A DNA stretch of 64,000 bases from Dyella choica (GTDB lineage: Bacteria; Pseudomonadota; Gammaproteobacteria; Xanthomonadales; Rhodanobacteraceae), in assembly GCF_003977665.1 (NCBI RefSeq), contig NZ_RYYV01000003.1, positions 62,001 to 126,000 on the forward strand. The letters are read 5' to 3'. Positions 27,840-37,576 of the stretch are shown one piece after another. The position numbers and the translations under genes were made by a program. The notes beneath the pieces are model-generated. The model worked only from the letters and a program-made list of their open reading frames with translations, made no database searches and was not told the DNA's origin. How positions within the stretch are numbered: the first letter of the stretch is position 1; each line of letters starts with the position of its first letter.

Positions 27840-30800
27840 ATGAATGCGATCCGTGCGGCCAACGACATCCCCCTTGTGTCTGTCGTGCTCGAAGAGTTGA
27901 AGAAAAACGGTTATCCGACCAAGCGCCTTGATGAGGCGCAATTTTTTATCAGCGCCTTTTTCGCGCGCATCGTCAGCACCGACATCGACCTGCACACACC
28001 TGCCGGATGGGCCGAAATGGTCGCGGGCCTGCTCGAGTTCCTGCAGCAGCGCACCTCCCAGCGCGCTGTCGTGCGTGTAGTCAGCGCCGCCAATTCGGCG
28101 CGCAGCAAGGTGGAAATCATCACCGACGACATGCCGTTCCTGGTGGACACGGTAAGCATGATTCTTGCCGGGTACTCCACCTTGCACCTCGTGCTGCACC
28201 CGGTGGTGCGGGTGAGCCGCGATGCGGGCGGCCAGTTGCAGCGTATCGGCGACGAGCAGGGCACGCCGGAGTCGGTGATGCACTTCGAAGTGGACAGCAT
28301 CCTCGACGAAGCCATCCAGGCACAGCTGAAGACGCGGATCGAAGACGCGCTCGAAGACGTCCGCGCAGCCGTGCGCGACTGGGACGCAATGCGTGCGAAG
28401 GCGCAGTCCATCGCGGCCGACCTGCCCAACCGCCGACTGCCGCTGGACACCGCTTCGGTCAACGAGGCCAGCGAGTTCCTGCGTTGGCTGGCCGAGGACA
28501 ACTTCACCTTCCTGGGCTACCGAGAATACGAAGTGGCCCAGGCCGATGGTGACGAGGTGCTGCGTCCCATCGAGGCATCGGGCTTAGGGCTACTGCACAA
28601 GGCCGAGCGCTCGGTGGCGCCGCGTTCGCTGCGCTCGCTGGCAGCGCACGACCTGCCGCAATCCGGGTCCTACGACGCCATCATCCTCACCAAGACCAAT
28701 GCGCGCTCGCACGTGCATCGTGCCGGCAACATGGATTACGTGGGCGTGCTGAAGTTCGACGCCAACGGCACGCCGATTTCCGAGCAGCGCTTCCTCGGCC
28801 TGTTCACCTCCAATGCCTACATGATGCGTCCGCAGGAAGTGCCGCTGGTGCGCCAGCGCGTGGAAGCGGTGATGGCGCGCTCGGGTCTCAAGCGCGATGC
28901 GTACTCCGGCAAGGCGCTGCGCCATATCCTGGAAACGCTGCCGCCGGAAGAGCTGTTCCAGAGCACCGAGGACGAGCTGTTCGCCACCGCCATGGGCATC
29001 CTGGAGCTGCAGCAGCGCGCCCGCACGCGGCTGTTCGTGCGTCGCGACCGCTATGGCCGCTTCTTCACCTGCCTGGTGTTCGTGCCCCGCGAACGCTTCA
29101 ATACCACCGTGCGCGAGCGCATCGAGGCCATGCTGCGCGAGGTGTTCCACGGCGAGAGCCTGGACTCCAGCGTGCTGATGGGCGAATCCGCGCTGGCCCG
29201 CCTGCACGTCACGGTGCGTCCGCATCCGGGCGACCACCTGAAGTTCAATCTGCAGGAGCTGGAAACGCGCCTGCAGCACATCGTGCGCAACTGGTACGAC
29301 GGCCTGCGCGACAGCCTGATCGGCAAGATCGGCGAAGCGCAGGGCGTGGCGCTGTTCAATCGTTTCGGCAAGCTGCTGCCGGCCGGCTACATCGAAGACG
29401 TGGCGCCGGAACAGGCTGCCTTGGACGTGATCGCGCTGACCACGCTCAAGAGCAACGATTCGATCCACCTTCACCTGTATGAAGATGCGCGCGACCAAAG
29501 CCTGCGCTTCAAGGTGATCCATGTCGGCGCGCCGATCTCGCTGTCCGACGCCCTGCCGATGCTGGAGAACATGGGTGTGCGCATGCTCGCCGAGCATGTC
29601 TACACGCTGGAAAGCGACGGCCGCACGCTCACCATTCACGATTTCGAGCTGAAGGCGAAGGCGCCGTTGGCATTCGACCTGGCGCATCTGCGCGATCGTT
29701 TCGAACGCGGTTTCGAAGCGCTGTGGCGTGGCGCGGCGGAGAGCGACGGTTTCAACAACCTCGTGCTGCTGGCGCAGGCCGACTGGCGCCAGGTGGCGAT
29801 GCTGCGCGGCTACTGCAAGTATCTGCAGCAGGTGGGCATTGCCTTCTCGCAGAGCTACATGGAGGAGACGCTGATCCGCTATCCGGCCATCGCCGGCCTG
29901 CTGATCGAGCTGTTCAACGCCAAATTCGATCCGCGCCGCGAATCGCTCGCCGCCGCCGAGCTGGAAAAAGCGCAGGCCGACCTGCGCCGCGAGATGCAGG
30001 CGCTGATCTGCGCCGATACCCAGAAGGCCAAGCCGGAGCTGATCGACGGCATCGTCGAGGCGCTGGCGCACAAGCGCGATCAGCAGGTGCATGTGCTGTG
30101 GCAGGCATTGAAGGCGCTGCTCGACGACGTAGCCAGCCTGGACGACGAGCGCATCGTGCTGAGCTTCATGAATACGATCCGGGCCACGCTGCGCACCAGC
30201 TTCTACCAGCTGTGGGATGGCGCGCATCGCCATTACATCAGCTTCAAGTTCGACTCCAAGCAGGTGCCGGACGCGCCCAAGCCGGTGCCGTATCGCGAGA
30301 TCTTCGTGTATTCGCCGCGCGTGGAAGGCATCCACCTGCGCTTCGGGCCGGTCGCGCGCGGCGGCCTGCGCTGGTCCGACCGCCGCGAAGACTTCCGCAC
30401 CGAAGTGCTGGGTCTGGTGAAGGCGCAGATGGTGAAGAACACCGTGATCGTGCCGGTGGGTTCGAAGGGCGGCTTCTTCGTGAAGCATCCGCCGGTCGGG
30501 GGCGACCGTGATGCGCAGCTGGCCGAGGGCATTGCCTGCTATCGCCTGTTCATCAACGGCTTGCTCGACATCACCGACAACCTGGTGGAAGGCAAGGTCG
30601 TGCGGCCGCATGACGTGGTGCGCCACGACGATGACGATCCCTACCTGGTGGTGGCAGCCGACAAGGGCACGGCGACGTTCTCCGACATCGCCAATGCCAT
30701 TTCCATCGAGCACGGCTTCTGGCTGGGCGATGCGTTCGCTTCCGGCGGCTCCAACGGCTACGACCATAAGGGCATGGGCATCACCGCCAAGGGCGCATGG

Positions 30801-32759
30801 GAATCGGTGAAGCGCCACTTCCGCGCCATGGGGCGCGATTGCCAGAGCGAGGATTTCACCTGCGTGGGCATCGGCGACATGTCGGGCGACGTGTTCGGCA
30901 ACGGCATGCTGCTGTCTCGCCATATCCGCCTGCTGGCGGCCTTCGATCATCGCCACATCTTCCTGGATCCGAATCCGGATACGGCCAAGTCGTTCGCCGA
31001 GCGCGAACGCATGTTCAAGCTGCCGCGTTCGAGCTGGGACGACTACGACAAGTCGCTGATCTCCAACGGTGGCGGCGTGTGGCCGCGCAGCGTGAAGTCG
31101 ATCCCGATTTCACCGGAAGTGCGCGCGGTGCTGGGCATCAAGGCCGGCGTGGAGCACCTTGCCCCCAATGATCTGATGAGCGCCATTCTCAAGGCACAGG
31201 TGGATCTGCTGTGGAATGGCGGTATTGGCACCTATGTAAAGGCAAGCAGTGAAACGCACGGCGACGTGGGCGATCGCGCCAACAATGCCCTGCGCATCAA
31301 CGGGGCGGACCTGCGCTGCAAAATGGTGGGCGAGGGCGGCAATCTGGGCTTCACGCAGAAGGGCCGCATCGAAGCCGCCCAGCATGGCGTGCTGCTCAAT
31401 ACCGACTTCATCGACAACTCCGCCGGCGTGGACACCTCCGACCACGAAGTGAACATCAAGATCCTGCTGGGCGACGCAGTGCAGCGCAGCGAGATCACGC
31501 TCGAAGACCGCAACCGCCTGCTGGCCTCGATGACCGACGAAGTGGGCCAGCTGGTGTTGTGGGACAACTATCGCCAGAACGAGGCGATCACGCTGATGGA
31601 ACACCAGTCGGTGAAGCGTATCGGTTCGATGGCGCATTTCATCCGCACGCTGGAAAGCGAGGGCCTGCTCGACCGCCAGGTGGAGAACCTGCCGAGCGAA
31701 TCGGAGCTGGCCGATCGCAAGGCGCGCGGACAGGGTCTCACCCGTCCGGAACTGTCGGTGCTGCTGTCGTACGACAAGATCCGTCTGTACCAGCAATTGC
31801 TGGAGTCGGACGTGCCGGAAGATCCGTACCTGTCCAAGGAACTGGTGCGCTACTTCCCGAAACCGCTGCACGATAAATATGCCGCGCACATGCAGCGCCA
31901 CCGCCTGAAGCGAGAGATCATCGCCACCGCGGTGACCAATTCCACCCTCAACCGCATGGGCGCAACCTTCATGATGCGCATGCAGGAGGATACCGGGCAG
32001 GGGCCGGCGGCAGTCGCCAAGGCGTACACGGCCGCGCGCGAAATCCTGGGGGCGCGCGAGCTGTGGGCCCAGATCGAAGCGCAGGACAGCAAGGTGGCCG
32101 AGAGCACCCAGGTCGACGCGACCATGCAGGTCTGGGCTCAGCTGCGCCATCTCACCCGCTGGCTGCTCAATCGTCCGGGCGGCAGCCTGGAGATTGCCGC
32201 GAACGTGCAACGTTACCAGGCTGCGGCAGCCGAACTCAGCGCGACCTTGCCCGACACCTTGACCCCGGCCGGCAAGGCCGACTTCGGCACCAGCCAGGAG
32301 AAATGGGAGGGCCTGGGACTGCCCAACGATCTCTCGCTGCGCTTGGCCAAGCTGCCGGAGCTGCGCGCCATGCTCGACATGGTGGAAGTGTCGCAACAGA
32401 CCGGCCAGCCCCTGTCCCAGGTTGCCAACGTGTTCTACGAACTGGGCCAGGCGCTGGACCTGGAATGGCTGCGCGGCCAGATCGAAGCCCTGCCGGTGGA
32501 TGGCCATTGGCATGCGCAGGCGCGCGGTTCGCTGCTGGACGAACTCAACCATCAGCATCGCGCACTGGCTACCCAGGTGCTTGCGTTCAAGGGCGGCAAC
32601 GGCAGCGTGTCGCTGGTGCAGGCTTGGCTCGAGCGTGACGATCCTGCGCTCAAGCACACCCGCAGCATGTTGGCGGAGATCCTCACACAGAATGCGGATT
32701 ATCCGATCGCATCGGTGGCGGTGCGCCGCCTGGCGCAGTTGGCGCAGGTGCCGGTGTAG
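27840..32759 (+). CDS. gdhB: NAD-specific glutamate dehydrogenase, large (about 180 kDa) type
   Basis: A single 1639-residue chain that deaminates glutamate to 2-oxoglutarate with NAD, mainly for amino acid catabolism. The N-terminal half (about 1-700) is the long ACT-like regulatory region of this class. The catalytic domain begins near residue 830; GGLRWSDRREDFRTEVLGLV and VPVGSKGGF at about 840-885 contain the glutamate-binding residues. NAD-fold sequence follows (GIGDMSGDVFGNGML). The C-terminal 400 residues are helical. Length matches the large proteobacterial/Streptomyces-type enzymes. It has no operon partner and ends at a hairpin terminator. Confidence 0.95.
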   Translation: MNAIRAANDIPLVSVVLEELKKNGYPTKRLDEAQFFISAFFARIVSTDIDLHTPAGWAEMVAGLLEFLQQRTSQRAVVRVVSAANSARSKVEIITDDMPFLVDTVSMILAGYSTLHLVLHPVVRVSRDAGGQLQRIGDEQGTPESVMHFEVDSILDEAIQAQLKTRIEDALEDVRAAVRDWDAMRAKAQSIAADLPNRRLPLDTASVNEASEFLRWLAEDNFTFLGYREYEVAQADGDEVLRPIEASGLGLLHKAERSVAPRSLRSLAAHDLPQSGSYDAIILTKTNARSHVHRAGNMDYVGVLKFDANGTPISEQRFLGLFTSNAYMMRPQEVPLVRQRVEAVMARSGLKRDAYSGKALRHILETLPPEELFQSTEDELFATAMGILELQQRARTRLFVRRDRYGRFFTCLVFVPRERFNTTVRERIEAMLREVFHGESLDSSVLMGESALARLHVTVRPHPGDHLKFNLQELETRLQHIVRNWYDGLRDSLIGKIGEAQGVALFNRFGKLLPAGYIEDVAPEQAALDVIALTTLKSNDSIHLHLYEDARDQSLRFKVIHVGAPISLSDALPMLENMGVRMLAEHVYTLESDGRTLTIHDFELKAKAPLAFDLAHLRDRFERGFEALWRGAAESDGFNNLVLLAQADWRQVAMLRGYCKYLQQVGIAFSQSYMEETLIRYPAIAGLLIELFNAKFDPRRESLAAAELEKAQADLRREMQALICADTQKAKPELIDGIVEALAHKRDQQVHVLWQALKALLDDVASLDDERIVLSFMNTIRATLRTSFYQLWDGAHRHYISFKFDSKQVPDAPKPVPYREIFVYSPRVEGIHLRFGPVARGGLRWSDRREDFRTEVLGLVKAQMVKNTVIVPVGSKGGFFVKHPPVGGDRDAQLAEGIACYRLFINGLLDITDNLVEGKVVRPHDVVRHDDDDPYLVVAADKGTATFSDIANAISIEHGFWLGDAFASGGSNGYDHKGMGITAKGAWESVKRHFRAMGRDCQSEDFTCVGIGDMSGDVFGNGMLLSRHIRLLAAFDHRHIFLDPNPDTAKSFAERERMFKLPRSSWDDYDKSLISNGGGVWPRSVKSIPISPEVRAVLGIKAGVEHLAPNDLMSAILKAQVDLLWNGGIGTYVKASSETHGDVGDRANNALRINGADLRCKMVGEGGNLGFTQKGRIEAAQHGVLLNTDFIDNSAGVDTSDHEVNIKILLGDAVQRSEITLEDRNRLLASMTDEVGQLVLWDNYRQNEAITLMEHQSVKRIGSMAHFIRTLESEGLLDRQVENLPSESELADRKARGQGLTRPELSVLLSYDKIRLYQQLLESDVPEDPYLSKELVRYFPKPLHDKYAAHMQRHRLKREIIATAVTNSTLNRMGATFMMRMQEDTGQGPAAVAKAYTAAREILGARELWAQIEAQDSKVAESTQVDATMQVWAQLRHLTRWLLNRPGGSLEIAANVQRYQAAAAELSATLPDTLTPAGKADFGTSQEKWEGLGLPNDLSLRLAKLPELRAMLDMVEVSQQTGQPLSQVANVFYELGQALDLEWLRGQIEALPVDGHWHAQARGSLLDELNHQHRALATQVLAFKGGNGSVSLVQAWLERDDPALKHTRSMLAEILTQNADYPIASVAVRRLAQLAQVPV

Positions 32760-32778
32760 TTTTCAATCGCTGTAACCA

Positions 32779-32808
32779 GCGCCCTCCTCTTTACGCGGGG
32801 GAGGGCGC
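32779..32808 (+). terminator. Hairpin downstream of glutamate dehydrogenase
   Basis: Nine-base arms GCGCCCTCC / GGAGGGCGC with a 12-base loop, 20 bases past the stop codon. There is no T run, so it may be a weak terminator or 3'-end stabiliser, perhaps acting with the REP element that follows. Confidence 0.6.
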
Positions 32809-32810
32809 CC

Positions 32811-32902
32811 GTGGGCTGGGATGACAATCCCTGCATCGCGCAGGTGCATGCGTGGCAATGCTGGGTTTGGCAACCTAGCCTGCGATTGTCATCCCAGCCT
32901 AC
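32811..32902. repeat. GTAG double-hairpin REP element, diverged copy
   Basis: A 92-base element that ends CCCAGCCTAC and starts GTGGGCTGGGATGAC, so one end has GTGG in place of GTAG. The internal arms are mutated and the spacer is longer (two GCATG groups). It lies between glutamate dehydrogenase and NAD kinase. Confidence 0.7.
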
Positions 32903-32989
32903 GCGGATCTCCTGCAAGCAGGGCATGGTTTCGCCTCTCGCCGTGTCGTAAGCTCGGTCGCCACCGCACCCACAGACGGACCTTCCGCC

Positions 32990-33751
32990 ATGCGTCTCGC
33001 GTTTGTCGCCAGCGAAACCAGCGTTGCCCAGCAAGCGCGTCGCAAACTCGTGGAGCGTTATGGCGACGTGCCGGCTGCCGAAGCTGAAGTGATCGTCGCG
33101 CTCGGCGGTGATGGCTTCATGCTGCGCACCCTGCACGCCCATCGAGCCATCGCGCTGCCGGTCTATGGCATGAAGCTGGGTCGCGTGGGCTTCCTGATGA
33201 ACAAGCATCATCTGGAAGAGCTGCCCGATCGCATTGCACGCGCGCATGCCGCCGAACTCTTTCCGTTGGAGATGGAGGCGGTCGACAGCGACGGTCAAAC
33301 CCGCCAGGCGCTTGCCTTCAACGAAGTGTCGTTGCTGCGGCAAACCAACCAGGCTGCGCATGTCGAAGTGAAGCTAAACGGCATCGTGAAGTTGCAGAAC
33401 CTGGTTTGCGACGGCATCCTGGTATCCACGCCGGCCGGTTCCACCGCCTACAATCTTTCCGCCCACGGACCGATTCTTCCATTGGATGCCAACGTGCTGG
33501 CGCTTACTCCGATCAGTCCGTTCCGCCCACGCCGCTGGCGCGGAGCGATCCTGCCGCATCGCACGTTGGTGAGCCTGCGTGTGCTTGATCCGGGCAAGCG
33601 TCCGGTAAGCGCCACGGCGGATTTTCTCGAGGTGCGCAACGTGCGCTCGGTGGAGGTTCGCCAGGCGCGTGAGCAAGGCGTGCGCTTGCTGTTCGATCCG
33701 GAGCACAACCTCGAACAGCGTATACTGGACGAGCAGTTCGCGCAGGACTGA
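32990..33751 (+). CDS. nadK: NAD kinase
   Basis: Phosphorylates NAD to NADP; cytoplasmic, 253 residues, a little shorter than E. coli NadK. The signature GGDGFML is at about 39-45 with the catalytic Asp. NEVSLLR is the NE/D motif, and STPAGSTAYN is the conserved glycine-rich loop that contacts the nucleotide. The C-terminal strand-rich part ends DEQFAQD. It is followed after 37 bases by a cupin gene on the same strand. Confidence 0.95.
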   Translation: MRLAFVASETSVAQQARRKLVERYGDVPAAEAEVIVALGGDGFMLRTLHAHRAIALPVYGMKLGRVGFLMNKHHLEELPDRIARAHAAELFPLEMEAVDSDGQTRQALAFNEVSLLRQTNQAAHVEVKLNGIVKLQNLVCDGILVSTPAGSTAYNLSAHGPILPLDANVLALTPISPFRPRRWRGAILPHRTLVSLRVLDPGKRPVSATADFLEVRNVRSVEVRQAREQGVRLLFDPEHNLEQRILDEQFAQD

Positions 33752-33788
33752 ATGCGCCCCGTGCATGGAAATGGAAGTCGAGCGGCTC

Positions 33789-34142
33789 ATGCTTACGAAT
33801 CTGTTCACGCAGTACCCTTCCGCCGCGAACAAAGCGGAACACGAAATTTTTGAAGAGCTTCTGCGCCGGCCGAAGCTGCGGATCGAACGGATCATTTCCA
33901 GCGGTCAAGCCAGTCCGCCAGGCTTTTGGTATTGCGAGCCGCATGGCGAATGGGTGGTGTTGTTGCAAGGCTCCGCGGGCTTGTCTTTCGAGCATGAGCA
34001 AGCTGAGCGTGTGTTGCGCCCGGGAGACTTTGTAGATATCCCAGCCCATTGCCGTCACCGCGTCGAATGGACTGACTGCGATACGACCACCGTCTGGCTG
34101 GCGGTGCATTATGGCGAGATAGACGAAAATGTCGCCACGTGA
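33789..34142 (+). CDS. Small cupin-domain protein
   Basis: A 117-residue single-cupin protein. The first cupin motif is degenerate (WYCEPHGEWVVLLQGSAGLSFE) and the second reads PGDFVDIPAHCRHRVEWTD, giving likely metal ligands His-Glu and His-Arg-His. Similar small cupins are often annotated only by fold; some bind Fe or Mn. In-frame ATGs at 33765 and 33771 would lengthen it, but homology starts with the short helix after MLTNLF, so 33789 is preferred. It is probably co-transcribed with nadK. Substrate unknown. Confidence 0.8.
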   Translation: MLTNLFTQYPSAANKAEHEIFEELLRRPKLRIERIISSGQASPPGFWYCEPHGEWVVLLQGSAGLSFEHEQAERVLRPGDFVDIPAHCRHRVEWTDCDTTTVWLAVHYGEIDENVAT

Positions 34143-34214
34143 TCCACGCCACCGATGCGGCGCTAGCCGGAAAGGACGGTCCCGGAGCGCGTGTTTTGCG
34201 CTAGATTGGCAGCC

Positions 34215-35144
34215 ATGAGCCGCTCCAGCAAAATCGTCCACGACCCAACCGCCGCCAGTGACAACAAACTCGTCGTCGCGATTTCATCGCGGGCGCTGTT
34301 CGACCTGGGCGATAGCCATGCCCTGTTCGAGCAGGAAGGGCTGGACGCCTATCGCAACTTCCAGATCGAACACGAGGAGGAAATCCTGCAGCCAGGCGTG
34401 GCGTTCCCGCTGGTGCAGAAACTGTTGGGCCTCAACAAGCTGGCCGGTGACGTGCCGCCGGTGGAAGTGATTCTGCTATCGCGCAATTCGGGTGATACGG
34501 GGCTGCGCATTTTCAATTCGATCCAGCACTATGAGCTGGAAATCAGCCGTGCAGCGTTCACCAGCGGCGCACCGACCTCCGATTACATCGCGCCCTTCAA
34601 GGCGGATCTCTTTCTGTCCGCCAATGCCGAGGATGTTGCCCGAGCGCTGAAAGCGGGCGTGGCTGCCGCAACGATTCTGCCCTCCACTGCGCCACCACGC
34701 GCCAGCGAACAATTACGCATCGCGTTTGATGGCGATGCGGTAATCTTCGGTGACGAGGGTGAGCGCGTCTCGCGTGAGGAGGGATTGGAAGCGTTCCACC
34801 GCAATGAAACCAAGCTGGCTGAGCAGCCGCTGTCGGTCGGCCCGTTCCGTGGCTTTCTTACTGCGGTGCATCGCTTGCAGGCGGCTTTTCCGGCCGAGAA
34901 TTCGCCGATTCGAACCGCGCTCGTCACGGCGCGTTCGGCGCCGGCGCACAAGCGGGTCATTCTCACGCTGCGCCGCTGGGGCGTGCGTATCGATGAGGCG
35001 CTGTTTCTCGGCGGTCGCGACAAAGGGCCGTTTCTGGACGCGTTTGGTGCCGACATCTTCTTCGACGATTCGCCGGCCAATGTCGAATCGGCGCGCAAAC
35101 ATGTAGCGACCGGGCATGTGCCGCATGGGGTCAGCAACCCGTAG
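34215..35144 (+). CDS. 5'-nucleotidase, NT5C1-like family
   Basis: A 309-residue cytosolic-type 5'-nucleotidase that would remove phosphate from nucleoside monophosphates. The N-terminal VVAISSRALFDLGDSHALFEQEG and the C-terminal DIFFDDSPANVESARKHVATGHVPHGV follow the bacterial version of this HAD-like family. LLSRNSGDTGLRIFNSI is another conserved block. The ATG at 34215 is used because the eight codons before it are not conserved. The TAG stop is part of the GTAG end of a REP element that starts at 35141. Confidence 0.85.
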   Translation: MSRSSKIVHDPTAASDNKLVVAISSRALFDLGDSHALFEQEGLDAYRNFQIEHEEEILQPGVAFPLVQKLLGLNKLAGDVPPVEVILLSRNSGDTGLRIFNSIQHYELEISRAAFTSGAPTSDYIAPFKADLFLSANAEDVARALKAGVAAATILPSTAPPRASEQLRIAFDGDAVIFGDEGERVSREEGLEAFHRNETKLAEQPLSVGPFRGFLTAVHRLQAAFPAENSPIRTALVTARSAPAHKRVILTLRRWGVRIDEALFLGGRDKGPFLDAFGADIFFDDSPANVESARKHVATGHVPHGVSNP

Positions 35145-35214
35145 GCTGGGTTGCAAAACCCAGCATTGCCATGCATGCATCCCATGCGACGCTGGGATTG
35201 TCATCCCAGCCTAC
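35141..35214. repeat. GTAG double-hairpin REP element, full copy
   Basis: 74 bases, GTAG to CTAC, with hairpins GCTGGGTT/AACCCAGC and GCTGGGAT/ATCCCAGC and an ATGCATGCATCCC spacer. It is the best-preserved copy in the window. It sits between convergent genes and its first four bases contain the stop codon of the nucleotidase gene. Confidence 0.9.
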
Positions 35215-35219
35215 GCAGT

Positions 35220-36110
35220 TCAAGGCACGGAATGTCCCTTGCTCGCCGTCCAGATCGCATACCAGTCCTCGGCGTCCAACTGCACATCCAGCGCCGCCAC
35301 GGCGTCACGCAGGCCTTCGATACGCCTCGTCCCGGTAATCGGGTACGGCCGCGACGGATGCCGTAGTACCCAGGCAAAGGCAAGCGTCGTCAACGAAATG
35401 CCGTGACGTGCAGCGATCGCGGACATCTCCGTCCGCACACGCAGTGCCTGCTCGTCTTCTCCGGTAAACAAGCGCCCGCCAGCCAGCGGCGACCAGATCA
35501 TCGGCCGCAAGCCAAGCTGCTGTACCTGGTCGAGTGTGCCGTCGTCGAGCGACCCCATCTGGAGTGGCGAGAGTTCCAATTGGTTGGTGAGCAGTGGGTA
35601 TTGTTGGTTGAGTAGCGCGAATTGGCTGGTGCTGTGATTGGATACGCCCCAGTGCGCCACTTTTCCTTCGCGTGTGAGCGTGGCGAAGGATTCCGCCAGC
35701 GCGGCGGCATCCATCAGGTAATCGGGGCGGTGAATCAGCACCAGATCCAGCCTCTCTGCATGCAGGTTGCGCAGCGATTGCTCGACCTGCGCCCGGACAT
35801 AGGCCGCGCTGGTGTCGTAATGGGTGATGCGGTACGGCTTTTGGGTCGAACGAAAGCGAATGCCGCATTTCGTCACCAGCTGCATGCGGCCACGCAGCTC
35901 GGGTGAGGCTTGCAAGGCCTCGCCAAACAGCGCTTCGGCGCGATAGTCGCCGTAGATGTCCGCATGGTCGAAGGAGGTGATGCCCAGTTCCAGCGCTTCC
36001 TCGATCCAGCGCACGCGCTGCGGCACGCCCAGTTGCCATTCGGTGATGCGCCAGAGGCCGGCGACGACGGGGGAAAGTTCAAGATGCTCAGCGGCGGTAT
36101 CGATAGGCAT
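35220..36110 (-). CDS. Aldo/keto reductase, YdhF-like
   Basis: NADPH-dependent oxidoreductase with a TIM barrel, 296 residues. The catalytic tetrad can be placed as D48 and Y53 (FDHADIYG), K81 (LVTKCGI) and H127 (LVLIHRPD). The cofactor segment PYPITGTRRIEGLRDA is near the C-terminus. The closest well-known relative is E. coli YdhF, whose substrate is uncertain. It ends 5 bases from the neighbouring REP element and lies 12 bases downstream of the efflux channel gene, so it may be co-transcribed with that pump operon. Confidence 0.9.
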   Translation of the reverse strand: MPIDTAAEHLELSPVVAGLWRITEWQLGVPQRVRWIEEALELGITSFDHADIYGDYRAEALFGEALQASPELRGRMQLVTKCGIRFRSTQKPYRITHYDTSAAYVRAQVEQSLRNLHAERLDLVLIHRPDYLMDAAALAESFATLTREGKVAHWGVSNHSTSQFALLNQQYPLLTNQLELSPLQMGSLDDGTLDQVQQLGLRPMIWSPLAGGRLFTGEDEQALRVRTEMSAIAARHGISLTTLAFAWVLRHPSRPYPITGTRRIEGLRDAVAALDVQLDAEDWYAIWTASKGHSVP

Positions 36111-36122
36111 GCGGGTGCAGGA

Positions 36123-37574
36123 TCAGCGGTGGATGGTCGATTTTTGCGCGGCATTGAGCTGATCGGCCGACCAGCCGCCGCCCATGTCACCGATCAACGA
36201 TACCGTATCGAGCAGCCGTTGCTGCAGGATGCTCAGCGAACTCTGCTGCGCGCTCAGCTGTGAGGCCTGGGCGGCGGCGACGGTGGTGTAATCGGACGTG
36301 CCGGCCTGGTATTCGTCGAGAGCGATCTGTGCGCCTTGCGAGGCATCGCGTACCAGCGCATCCTGCACCTGGGCCTGCTGGGCGAGGATGCGCAGGTCGG
36401 AAAGGTCGTTCTCCACGTCCTCGAGCGCATTCAGCACGGTGCCGCGATAGTTGGCTATCGCCGCTTCATAGGTGGCCCTGGCCGCTGCGACCTGACCGTG
36501 GCGAGCGCCGAAGTCGAGCACGGTTTCGCTTACGCCGGCGCCTAGCGACCACACGTGGTTGGCGACGTGCAGCAGGCCGGCCAGCGGCGCCTGCGAAAAG
36601 CCATCGGCAGCGGACAAGCTCAGATCGGGATAGTACGCGGCCACGGCCACCCCGATTGCCGCGTTCTGCGCGGCCACCTGGCGCTCGGCCACGGCGATAT
36701 CGGGGCGGCGCTGCAGCAGTGCCGAAGGCACCACGACCGGAACGGTTGGTAGCGCCGGCAGGCTCGTGCTGGGCGGGATGTCCAGCTCTTCCGGGTTCTT
36801 GCCGAGCAGCACGGTAATCGCGTGCGCATATTGCGCGCGGGCCACGCCCAGTGCGATCAGATTGGATCTGGCGCTCTCCAGTTGCGTGCGTGCGGTAATT
36901 ACGTCGGAAGGCCGCGCGGTGCCGGCGGCCCCCTGGTTTTCCACTACGCGCAAGGATTCGGTATAGGCGTCCACCGTTTTGCGCAGCAGATTGATATCGG
37001 CGTCGGAGATGCGCAGTTCGATCACGGCGTTGGCCAGGAGGATCTGCTCGGACAAGCTGGTATCGGCGAGCGTGGCCTGGCTGGCCTGGGCAGTGGCCTT
37101 GTTCTCCTCGACCTGGCGTCGCACCTTGCCCCACAGGTCAGGTACCCAGCTTGCATTGCCTTCCAGCGAGCCGGAGGTGCCGATTGCACGCCGCGAAGAG
37201 GTTGTACCGAACGTACTGCTGCCCGAGCTGCGCTGTTTGGCCGCCGAACCGGTGATGCCGAGAGTTGGAAACAGGGCGGCGCGCGCCACCTGCACGCTGG
37301 CAAGCGCCTCCTGGTAGTTGGCATATGCCTTCTGCACAGTCTGGTTGGACACCGATACCATCGGCTCCCATTGATTGAGCTCAGGGTCGTTGAACACGGT
37401 CCACCAATCCCCTTTGGGGGCGGCATCTGCATCGGGCGAAGCGGCCATCCAGCCGGGCAGCTCCTTGTACTTCGTGGGCACGGACAACTGCGGTCGATGG
37501 TAGTCCGGACCCACCATGCAGCCGCCGAGCAGCAGCGCCACCGAGGCGGCCAGAGCCGTATGCAAAGTCTTCAT
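36123..37574 (-). CDS. Outer-membrane efflux channel, NodT/OpmB family lipoprotein
   Basis: TolC-like channel of 483 residues. The signal ALAASVALLLGGC is a lipobox, followed by MVGPDYHRP, the standard opening of NodT-type channels. Two repeats of long helices with RPDIAVAERQVAAQNAAIG and AARATYEAAIANYRGTVLNAL are characteristic. The ATG at 37574, two bases after the pump stop, was chosen over the ORF start at 37622 because the signal peptide begins there. It is last in the adaptor-pump-pump-channel operon and could also serve the orphan AcrAB-like pump. Confidence 0.93.
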   Translation of the reverse strand: MKTLHTALAASVALLLGGCMVGPDYHRPQLSVPTKYKELPGWMAASPDADAAPKGDWWTVFNDPELNQWEPMVSVSNQTVQKAYANYQEALASVQVARAALFPTLGITGSAAKQRSSGSSTFGTTSSRRAIGTSGSLEGNASWVPDLWGKVRRQVEENKATAQASQATLADTSLSEQILLANAVIELRISDADINLLRKTVDAYTESLRVVENQGAAGTARPSDVITARTQLESARSNLIALGVARAQYAHAITVLLGKNPEELDIPPSTSLPALPTVPVVVPSALLQRRPDIAVAERQVAAQNAAIGVAVAAYYPDLSLSAADGFSQAPLAGLLHVANHVWSLGAGVSETVLDFGARHGQVAAARATYEAAIANYRGTVLNALEDVENDLSDLRILAQQAQVQDALVRDASQGAQIALDEYQAGTSDYTTVAAAQASQLSAQQSSLSILQQRLLDTVSLIGDMGGGWSADQLNAAQKSTIHR

Positions 37575-37576
37575 AG

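Noticed and set aside
28590..30956. A 788-codon open frame on the minus strand opposite glutamate dehydrogenase, and similar long frames opposite metH (17134-18903) and the AcrB-like gene (23964-26054)
   Set aside because: They are antisense to genes with clear family motifs. Long antisense frames are common in GC-rich DNA, and the translations are Arg/His/Gln-rich with no recognisable domain.
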